A DNA stretch of 7,535 nt from JAUIET01 sp045105115 (lineage in GTDB: Bacteria > Pseudomonadota > Gammaproteobacteria > Pseudomonadales > JAUIET01): positions 1-7,535 of the forward strand of contig JBGCDE010000121.1 of NCBI GenBank assembly GCA_045105115.1, in the 5' to 3' direction. Positions 1 to 5,210 of the stretch are shown piece after piece. The position numbers and the translations under genes are program-made. The notes under the pieces were generated by a model. The model made no database searches and had not been told where the DNA came from. It was given only the letters and a program-made list of their open reading frames with translations. Every line of letters begins with the position of its first letter. Positions within the stretch are counted from its first letter, which is position 1.

Positions 1-169
1 CTTCCGTGTCTGGCTGGTACACATAATGGATGGTTCCCAGTCCCTCAAGAAGCGGAAGATACTCCTTAAGAATGGAGTAGTAGCTGTATTCCGGAACACC
101 GGCTGCTTCTGCTATCGTTTGTGCATTCGTCTGCGAATAGAGAATTAAATTGAGTTTCTTAGCGTCCAT
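1..169 (-). CDS. Glycosyltransferase-like protein, N-terminal fragment (cut by window edge)
   Basis: Only the first 56 codons are visible; the gene continues off the left edge. The ATG is at 169-167 and the frame is open to position 1. The residues resemble the start of the neighbouring glycosyltransferase (200-1813): both begin with a short hydrophobic strand followed by Ser-Gln, then share EYSY, an LK pair, YLPLL and LG at the same spacing, with about 20 identities over 55 residues by eye. I therefore infer a paralogous GT-B glycosyltransferase whose N-terminal Rossmann domain starts here. It lies 30 bp downstream of the neighbour's stop on the same strand, so the two are probably co-transcribed. 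No clear Shine-Dalgarno sequence precedes the ATG, which fits translation following the upstream gene. The paralogy is seen directly; the enzyme function is inferred from the neighbour. Confidence 0.75.
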   Translation of the reverse strand, partial: MDAKKLNLILYSQTNAQTIAEAAGVPEYSYYSILKEYLPLLEGLGTIHYVYQPDTE

Positions 170-199
170 TGGCGGTTGCGATCGTTTATGGTCTTAAGT

Positions 200-1813
200 T
201 CAATTGAGCCGAACGTTATCGAGAAAACTGGCAAGCTTATGCTCTAAAACCGGTGTTGAGCTATAGCGTTTAATTGACTCAATGGCTGTGTTAGACATTT
301 CGCTGTATCGATCGGCATCATTGCTGGCAATCTCGTAGGAAGTCTTGAAGGCATCGACTAAATCAGGCCAGGATATCTTGTGGTGTACTGCTCGGTAGGA
401 TTTCCGGGGATCTTGCTGCCAATACGTCGGCTCAATATGCGTGCCCGGCACCAAGCAACAATCCGTATTCACATACTCTTCCATTGCCGTAATTGACGGC
501 GCAATGGCCGGTATGCCAGCAGCAAGTGCTTCCGTAAGTGGTATACATTGCCCTTCACCAAATGATGTATTAACGTAAAAACTGGTACCAGACATCAAGC
601 GTGCATATTCTTCATCGCTTAGGTGTGACTTGATAATGACAACACGACATGAAAAACGATGCAGCCTTCGCAGATGATCAATCAGCTCATCAGAAAATCG
701 GGTTATAAATTGAACAGACACCTTGATAACAAGTACAGCATCTTCTTTGTCTCTAAATGCAGTACAAAAAGCGGTCAGCATATCCTGCCAATTTTTTCGT
801 AAATCCAGCGGATTTAAGACAGTTGTATAGATAACACCCTCGGCGAACAGGCAATTCTCATTAACCGGATCCTCGTGCACTAAGTCATCAAAGTTTTTTT
901 CAGGTGCTTGATCGTCAGCCTGCTCCAGTTCCTTGCCAGACGCCTCGATTGAAGACTTGAGCAACTCGAATTCAGGCTTAGGAAGTGCCTGCCTAAAAAG
1001 CGCCCTTTTTAGGGTACCCAACGCAAAGCGCACAGTATTTCTAGCGGCTAGATGATCTTCAACCTGCAAGGTATGGGAAGCACGAAGGCGCTCATCCAAT
1101 GTAATTTCTTCATTCCTTATCTTTTGTTCGCGAGCAGACAACTCAGCGTCTTTTGCATCCAGCTCCAGGCCACGAAGGTACAAAAAATAGCTGTAGCGTG
1201 ATTCATTCAGAGAAAGTTCTTGAGCTTCTTCTGCCGTAAGTACGTGGGGTACTAGTGCGATATCACGTGAGTCAACCAACATGCCAGAAAATTCAACGCT
1301 TAATCGCTTCACAGGCTTTAAGCGATCGTTTCTTAGCCTTAAATTTTCAGCGCCGTCAAATACCGGAGTCGGAATAGACGCTACAGCATAGTCTTCTCCC
1401 ATAGCGTTTTTAACAGCGCTGACTGTGTGCTCAGACAAAACGATTGCCCCATTAACTGAGCTAAGTCCTACTCGCCAGTCGTGCTTACCGTTATTTCCCC
1501 AGTGCTCGGTCGGGATCGTATTGTATTCCCACGCAAACACTAAAAGCGTTGGGCATTCGATTCCACTGATCATATTATGTGGTGCAGTGAAATGAAGGAA
1601 AACGCAGCGCTTGCCTTGCTCGCAAGCCTGTCGATAGACCTTATCTACATCTTCGGCCGGATTCTCTACCTCAACAACTTCGCCGAGCTTACGCAGTAAC
1701 GGCAGATAGCCTTTTAGAACAAAATGATAGCTGTATTCGGCGCTGCCAAGCTTTTCAGCAACGTTGGCATCACTTGCTTGCGAGCATACGATGAATTGAA
1801 GGCTATTCGACAT
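200..1813 (-). CDS. GT-B fold glycosyltransferase (GT4-like) with a long charged central insert
   Basis: A 537-residue protein likely to transfer a sugar from a nucleotide-sugar donor to a glycan, in the cytoplasm or at the inner membrane. The C-terminal half (about 325-535) looks like a GT4 donor-binding domain: a strand entering it (GVIYTTVLNP), then RKNWQDML, then the acidic E-x7-E signature (E420 and E428, in FGEGQCIPLTE) followed by ALAAGIPAIAPS. The N-terminal domain (about 1-155) has AWEYNTIP and VLSEHTVSAVKNA, typical of the acceptor-side Rossmann domain. Between them, about 155-320, lies a charged, largely helical stretch rich in E, K, R and D (LELDAKDAELSAREQKIR and onward), which may form a coiled coil and is much longer than the usual GT4 linker. 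No signal peptide or membrane segment is evident. The ATG at 1813 is the first residue of the aligned paralogous N-terminus; its ribosome site is weak. It lies 118 bp after the acyltransferase and 30 bp before its paralogue. Donor and acceptor cannot be told from sequence. Confidence 0.85.
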   Translation of the reverse strand: MSNSLQFIVCSQASDANVAEKLGSAEYSYHFVLKGYLPLLRKLGEVVEVENPAEDVDKVYRQACEQGKRCVFLHFTAPHNMISGIECPTLLVFAWEYNTIPTEHWGNNGKHDWRVGLSSVNGAIVLSEHTVSAVKNAMGEDYAVASIPTPVFDGAENLRLRNDRLKPVKRLSVEFSGMLVDSRDIALVPHVLTAEEAQELSLNESRYSYFLYLRGLELDAKDAELSAREQKIRNEEITLDERLRASHTLQVEDHLAARNTVRFALGTLKRALFRQALPKPEFELLKSSIEASGKELEQADDQAPEKNFDDLVHEDPVNENCLFAEGVIYTTVLNPLDLRKNWQDMLTAFCTAFRDKEDAVLVIKVSVQFITRFSDELIDHLRRLHRFSCRVVIIKSHLSDEEYARLMSGTSFYVNTSFGEGQCIPLTEALAAGIPAIAPSITAMEEYVNTDCCLVPGTHIEPTYWQQDPRKSYRAVHHKISWPDLVDAFKTSYEIASNDADRYSEMSNTAIESIKRYSSTPVLEHKLASFLDNVRLN

Positions 1814-1848
1814 ACGTTTTGTCTAAAGATTAGAATAAGCTGCAAGCA

Positions 1849-1861
1849 TCTGCATGATGCA
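1849..1861. repeat. Short inverted repeat upstream of the glycosyltransferase
   Basis: CTGCAT-G-ATGCAG is a perfect 6+6 inverted repeat around one base, 35 bp upstream of the glycosyltransferase ATG, in the 118-bp gap after the acyltransferase gene. It could be a small protein-binding site. It could also fold as GCATC-loop-GATGC within 1842-1858, but no T-run follows in either direction, so it is not a convincing terminator. No good -35/-10 pair was found in the gap. Function is unknown. Confidence 0.25.
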
Positions 1862-1931
1862 GTCTCAGAGCTGACGCAATTTTCTATGAATAAGAATGTG
1901 TGATCTACCTGAATAATACCCTAAAGGTGTT

Positions 1932-3083
1932 TTAAACCCGCTCCAGGTGCGAATCAGCTACAGCTCGTGCAGCCCGGCGCGCTGCTATCTGTTGACCTAC
2001 GCGGCGAAATGGCGTTTCGACGAATCTATAGTTCAATTCAGCCAACCCAAAAACCAGTGTGTACGCCAACACTATAAACAAAACCCTTGCCGCGAAACCT
2101 TCTGGCGTATCAAGTCCCACAATCCTCACCCAACTCTCTCTGACCAGAAAGAATGCTGGAATATGACTGAGATAAAGCGCATAAGATCGTGCGCCCAGCG
2201 TCACCATAAGCTGTTTCAGAGAACTGTCTTTCATCACATAAGATTTGTCATAAGACGCCAGATACACCAATAGACCTGCAAGCAGAGCAACCATACTCAT
2301 GCGATAGGGTAGCTCGTTCATGGCAACTGACCCAACCATTAGCAGCGCCAGCAAACAACCGGCGACTAGCACAATCCCCGGCAGGCGATTTGTAAAATAG
2401 CTTGGTTCACACTTTTTATGCCACTTCGAGTTGCTTAGCATAGCCAGCAATATGCCGAGCATTAAGGCATCCGTTCGAAACATCATCATGACGATATTCG
2501 CGGAACGCTCGCTGAACAATTGGAAAAACAGCAGAGCCAACACCAAGTAAACAAACCAACGCCGGAGAAAAATCAGAAACAATGGAAACAACAAGTAGAA
2601 CTGCTCTTCTAAAGACAAGCTCCAGTAAACGAAGCTTGCGCCATACGAGTAATTCCCAAAAGAGTCCGCCAGCCTGAAATTTGCGAAGTTAAGTGCGCCC
2701 GCCAAGGTAGCCCATAGGTTGGCTTCGAACGGTTCAAAAACACCTGAACTGTTATAGAAAAAACTAAGGGCCAAAATTAATGCTAACCACAACCAGGCTG
2801 AGGGAATAAGACGCCATATTCGCTTAATCCAAAACGATACGGCCTCTTCAAACTTTGCCGATAACCCTTGTCTGGCATCCATTCTTCCGATGAAATCTTT
2901 AGCAATAACAAACCCTGATATAGCAAAGAACAGATCAACTCCAGCGCCACCGTTGAAATACGGAATAAATGGCGAGACCGAATGCCGCCACATAATCAGG
3001 TTGCCAAACGTGTGATGCACAATAACGAACAGTACCGCTAATGCTCGCAGCACTTCGATATCATCTATTCGATTAGTGCTCAT
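1932..3083 (-). CDS. Acyltransferase family 3 membrane protein (OafA/YrhL-like, no SGNH domain)
   Basis: A 383-residue integral membrane protein of the acyltransferase-3 family, which moves acyl groups (often acetyl) onto surface sugars such as O-antigen or exopolysaccharide at the inner membrane. Family marks in order: IEVLRALAVLFVIVHH at 9-24, with the conserved Arg13 and His in the first membrane helix; GAGVDLFFAISGFVI at 46-60; WSLSLEEQFYLLFP at 154-167; RTDALMLGILLA at 203-214; and ELNYRFVETPFR at 349-360. Around ten hydrophobic segments are visible. The length and the ending just after the last helix, with an Arg/Ala-rich tail (361-383), show that the periplasmic SGNH domain of longer OafA-type proteins is absent. 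The ATG at 3083 lies 37 bp after the marR stop, so it may be co-transcribed with it; no strong ribosome site is seen. The adjacent glycosyltransferases support a glycan-modification role. Acyl donor and acceptor are unknown. Confidence 0.9.
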   Translation of the reverse strand: MSTNRIDDIEVLRALAVLFVIVHHTFGNLIMWRHSVSPFIPYFNGGAGVDLFFAISGFVIAKDFIGRMDARQGLSAKFEEAVSFWIKRIWRLIPSAWLWLALILALSFFYNSSGVFEPFEANLWATLAGALNFANFRLADSFGNYSYGASFVYWSLSLEEQFYLLFPLFLIFLRRWFVYLVLALLFFQLFSERSANIVMMMFRTDALMLGILLAMLSNSKWHKKCEPSYFTNRLPGIVLVAGCLLALLMVGSVAMNELPYRMSMVALLAGLLVYLASYDKSYVMKDSSLKQLMVTLGARSYALYLSHIPAFFLVRESWVRIVGLDTPEGFAARVLFIVLAYTLVFGLAELNYRFVETPFRRVGQQIAARRAARAVADSHLERV

Positions 3084-3120
3084 GCGATCATCTAGTCGCT
3101 TAAATACATGCTGATGAGTA

Positions 3121-3570
3121 TCACTTCATTATATCCAACTTGGCTTCAAGCTTACTTAATGACAACAGCAAATCTCGCAACTCGGTGACAGACAATGCCG
3201 ACAGAAAGCTGGCCTCCCACTGAAGTGCCCCTGGAACCATTTTCTTATACAAACGTCGCCCGCTATCACTCAAACCAATAATTCTGGCTCGATTGTCGTC
3301 TGCATCGGTTCGGGTTTGAATAAGCTGCTTATCTTCCAGCGAGGCTATTGCTCTGGACACCCGTGACTTATCCATGAAAGTAGAATCAGGTAATCCTCTG
3401 GAGCTTAACTCATCGTGTTCGCCAAGCCTTGCCAAAACACGCCACTCCGCCACGCTAACGCCATTGGGTTCTCCGAAATCAGCATTGCACGCATCGCTAA
3501 CACGCTTGGCAAGATTAACCAGGCGGTAGGGAGTGAACTGGTTTAGCACCAGCGTTCGGTCATCGTTCAA
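3121..3570 (-). CDS. MarR-family winged helix-turn-helix transcriptional regulator
   Basis: A 149-residue DNA-binding protein of the MarR family, which usually binds as a dimer to palindromic sites and releases DNA on binding a small, often aromatic, ligand. The N-terminal helix (about 12-32) and C-terminal helices (about 115-147) would form the dimer interface. The winged helix spans about 38-108: VAEWRVLARLGEH, the recognition region DKSRVSRAIASLEDKQLIQTR, and the wing DADDNRARIIGLSDSGRRLY, with the Asp-x-Arg pattern typical of MarR wings. The predicted start is TTG at 3570, preceded by GGGG seven bases upstream; an in-frame stop at 3585-3583 rules out a longer protein, and GTG at 3549 (codon 8) is an alternative start. 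It diverges from the Rieske oxygenase gene, and two matched sites lie between them, so control of itself and the oxygenase is likely. It may also lead the leftward acyltransferase/glycosyltransferase transcript. Confidence 0.9.
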   Translation of the reverse strand: MNDDRTLVLNQFTPYRLVNLAKRVSDACNADFGEPNGVSVAEWRVLARLGEHDELSSRGLPDSTFMDKSRVSRAIASLEDKQLIQTRTDADDNRARIIGLSDSGRRLYKKMVPGALQWEASFLSALSVTELRDLLLSLSKLEAKLDIMK

Positions 3571-3588
3571 GTAATCGCCCCACTACTT

Positions 3589-3608
3589 TATTCTTGAATG
3601 AGAGCATA
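3589..3608. promoter_or_regulatory. Putative MarR operator, site 1 (marR-proximal)
   Basis: This 20-bp stretch matches site 2 (3673-3692) at 15 of 20 positions: both read TATTCT, four variable bases, TGAGAG, then C or T, then ATA. It starts 19 bp upstream of the predicted marR start. It overlaps AATAAT (minus strand, 3613-3608), a possible marR -10 with no good -35. Its left half is less symmetric than in site 2. Autorepression of marR is inferred. Confidence 0.5.
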
Positions 3609-3664
3609 TTATTGGCTTTGCTTCTTTATCGCGAGCTTTTTGAGGACTATTTCCGTGAATTCGC

Positions 3665-3694
3665 TTGCAATGTATTCTCATGTGAGAGTATATT
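3665..3694 (+). promoter_or_regulatory. Candidate sigma-70 promoter for the Rieske oxygenase gene
   Basis: TTGCAA at 3665-3670 (four of six match TTGACA) and TATATT at 3689-3694 (five of six match TATAAT) are 18 bp apart, giving a leader of roughly 45 bases before the ATG at 3747. The palindromic site 2 fills the spacer and part of the -10, the classic arrangement for repression by blocking RNA polymerase. Assigned by eye. Confidence 0.45.
3671..3692. promoter_or_regulatory. Putative MarR operator, site 2 (imperfect palindrome)
   Basis: An inverted repeat with 10-bp arms, TGTATTCTCA and TGAGAGTATA, around a central TG. Eight of ten positions pair, including a perfect inner TCTCA/TGAGA. The size fits a MarR dimer site. 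Its core (3673-3692) recurs as site 1, starting 84 bp away in the same orientation. It lies between the candidate -35 and -10 of the oxygenase gene. The symmetry and duplication are directly visible; the identity of the binding protein is inferred from the adjacent divergent marR. Confidence 0.6.
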
Positions 3695-3735
3695 TCAGTT
3701 TCTACGCCTAATAACAAACGCAAAACCGCTGCGAC

Positions 3736-3740
3736 GGAGA
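3736..3740 (+). promoter_or_regulatory. Ribosome binding site fixing the oxygenase start
   Basis: GGAGA lies six bases before the ATG at 3747. It selects that ATG over an in-frame TTG at 3594, which would add 51 residues unlike any Rieske N-terminus and would run through the operator and promoter. Confidence 0.75.
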
Positions 3741-3746
3741 TCATCA

Positions 3747-4838
3747 ATGAGCCAATCAGACAACAACTATATCTGGAACTGCTGGTATGCCGCCGCATGG
3801 GCGCACGAGGTAGAAAGTGCAGGCAAACTGGAGCGTATGTATCTCGACAAGCCGGTGGTGATTTTTCGTGGCGAATCAGGCCGCCTGGTCGCTTTGGATA
3901 ATCGCTGCTGTCACCGTGCTGCACCACTGGCAATGGGTCGGATCGAGGGCGATTGTATTCGCTGCATGTACCACGGTCTGAAGTTCGATTCCGACGGCAT
4001 ATGCGTAGAAATTCCAGGCCAGGATAAAATCCCGGCTACCCATCGCGTGCGAAGCTATCCCATTGAAGAACGCGGAAATTTAATATGGATTTGGATGGGT
4101 GATCCAAACCTCGCCGATTCAAACGACATCATCGACTACGAGCCGCTCACTAATCCAGAGTGGCAAGGCCTTCCTGAAGAAGCCTATTTGCATTACGACT
4201 GCAGCTGGATGCTGATCATCGATAATTTGGCCGACTTTTCGCATCTTGCTTTCGTGCACACTAATACCCTCGGTGGCTCTGAAGCATACGCGATAGAGAC
4301 CAAACAAGAGATTGAGCGGCTAGACAATGGCTTTCAGTTTGAGCGATGGCACAGAGAAAGCGCTCCTGCGCCGTACCACGTAAAAGCCTATCCAAACGGC
4401 CCAGAGGTCGTCGACAGGCGCAACTACGTGCAAATGTTTGTACCCGGTGTATTTCTGATGGAAACTGCGTTTGGTCCGCTTGGCTGGGACCAGCAAGATG
4501 ACCAGAGTAAGGTAAAACAATATCGCAATTGCCAGTATATGACGCCAGAAACCAAAGGCTCAGCGCACTTCTTCTGGAACTATCTGCGTAACTATGAACT
4601 GGGTGACGAAGGGATTTCAATATCGCTGCGCGACAGTCTTCTTGAAGGCTTCTGGGAAGATAAAGTCATTATTGAAGCCCAACAAAAATTGTTAGAACTC
4701 GATGATCCTTTTCAACCGCGCGGAATTGCTGCAGATTCTGCACTTGCGCACTTTCGAAAAACCTGGGACACATTGCTGGATAAGGAGCGCTCGGAACACC
4801 CCCGGGTTACCGAAGAGGTGACCAGAAGCATTATTTGA
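3747..4838 (+). CDS. Rieske 2Fe-2S aromatic oxygenase, VanA/O-demethylase type
   Basis: A 363-residue oxygenase component predicted to use O2 and electrons from a partner reductase to hydroxylate or O-demethylate an aromatic or related substrate in the cytoplasm. The N-terminal NCWYAAAWAHEV is typical of the VanA group. The Rieske cluster ligands are C54-x-H56 and C73-x2-H76, 16 residues apart. The catalytic mononuclear iron site is NLADFSHLAFVH, with D163, H166 and H171; the third ligand is probably D305 in GFWEDKVIIEAQQ. The C-terminal stretch (GIAADSALAHFRKTWDTLLDKE) also matches VanA-like proteins. Length is normal for the family. No VanB-like ferredoxin reductase gene is in the window, so electrons must come from elsewhere. 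It diverges from marR across a shared regulatory region and is followed by hairpins. Substrate could be vanillate-like, another methoxy-aromatic, a sulfonate or a terpenoid; the sequence does not decide, so no vanA symbol is given. Confidence 0.92.
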   Translation: MSQSDNNYIWNCWYAAAWAHEVESAGKLERMYLDKPVVIFRGESGRLVALDNRCCHRAAPLAMGRIEGDCIRCMYHGLKFDSDGICVEIPGQDKIPATHRVRSYPIEERGNLIWIWMGDPNLADSNDIIDYEPLTNPEWQGLPEEAYLHYDCSWMLIIDNLADFSHLAFVHTNTLGGSEAYAIETKQEIERLDNGFQFERWHRESAPAPYHVKAYPNGPEVVDRRNYVQMFVPGVFLMETAFGPLGWDQQDDQSKVKQYRNCQYMTPETKGSAHFFWNYLRNYELGDEGISISLRDSLLEGFWEDKVIIEAQQKLLELDDPFQPRGIAADSALAHFRKTWDTLLDKERSEHPRVTEEVTRSII

Positions 4839-4869
4839 GCAGCAGACCTTTACTGGGGTCAGAAGATGT

Positions 4870-4932
4870 TTCAGTGTTCTTACTGAACTAAGCAACGAAC
4901 GTTGCCACTTTTTCGCCGAATTTGCATTCGGC
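4870..4932 (+). terminator. Hairpin cluster and likely rho-independent terminator after the oxygenase gene
   Basis: Three hairpins follow one another, beginning 32 bases after the oxygenase stop. The first is TTCAGT/ACTGAA (4870-4875 with 4882-4887). The second is GCAAC-GAAC-GTTGC (4892-4905), followed after three bases by TTTTT (4909-4913), which is the best terminator for the plus strand although its stem is short. The third is a perfect 7-bp stem, GCCGAAT-TTGC-ATTCGGC (4915-4932), which abuts the stop codon of the minus-strand small ORF but has no T-run in that direction. Confidence 0.55.
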
Positions 4933-5070
4933 TTAAACCTTGGCCGGCACATCTGAATCGTTCGCAAAAGGCAGGCTTTCTGGTCTGCCCAGCTTACCTT
5001 CTTCTAAAACTGTGCCTGACATAATCAGCAACAGCATCAAAGCTGAACGCCATTGACGGCAATTGCTCAT
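4933..5070 (-). CDS. Possible small hydrophobic protein (45 residues), unknown function
   Basis: An ATG at 5070 is preceded by TGGAGATGTT, a strong Shine-Dalgarno (GGAG) with five-base spacing, and opens a 45-codon frame ending in TAA at 4933. The product has a short basic start (NCRQWR), one hydrophobic stretch of about 11-14 residues (SALMLLLIMSGTVL, 9-22) and a polar tail (EEGKLGRPESLPFANDSDVPAKV). It could be a small inner-membrane protein or carry a signal-like segment; the only cysteine, at position 4, lies before the hydrophobic part, so it is not a normal lipoprotein. A perfect 7-bp hairpin directly follows the stop. It would share the 140-bp region 5071-5210 with the divergent wax synthase gene. 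I recognise no family. The frame stays open upstream of 5070, so the start rests on the ribosome site, and the ORF could be chance. Confidence 0.4.
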   Translation of the reverse strand: MSNCRQWRSALMLLLIMSGTVLEEGKLGRPESLPFANDSDVPAKV

Positions 5071-5210
5071 AACATCTCCATTGCACAATCTTAATGCCTG
5101 TTCGCGTAACTGCCCGTATTCCACCCGAGTACAACCGAATAGTACACAACTTGCGCAAGCTGCGCGTAGGGCGTAATGTTGTAGCAGTATAAGAAGAGAG
5201 GAACGGTACG
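5071..5210. promoter_or_regulatory. Upstream region of the wax synthase gene, with a perfect palindrome
   Basis: This 140-bp stretch should hold the wax synthase promoter and, if the small ORF is real, a divergent one. CTTGCGCAAG at 5150-5159 is a perfect 10-bp palindrome. It lies within a looser inverted pair, ACAAC (5146-5150) and GTTGT (5178-5182). Either could be an operator or a leader hairpin. AGAGAGGA (5195-5202), eight bases before the ATG, is a good ribosome site for the wax synthase. No convincing -35/-10 pair was found; TATAAG at 5188 lies too close to the start. Confidence 0.35.

Noticed and set aside
1947..2273. A 108-codon plus-strand open frame
   Set aside because: It is entirely antisense to the C-terminal half of the acyltransferase gene, with no recognisable domain and a composition typical of a shadow frame.
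3594..3746. An N-terminal extension of the oxygenase from an in-frame TTG (51 extra residues)
   Set aside because: The ATG at 3747 has a GGAGA ribosome site and begins a normal VanA-like N-terminus; the extension would translate through both operator-like sites and the promoter and shows no family similarity.
3583..3933. A 116-codon minus-strand open frame
   Set aside because: It covers the marR/oxygenase promoter region and the start of the oxygenase in antisense, and no domain is recognisable.
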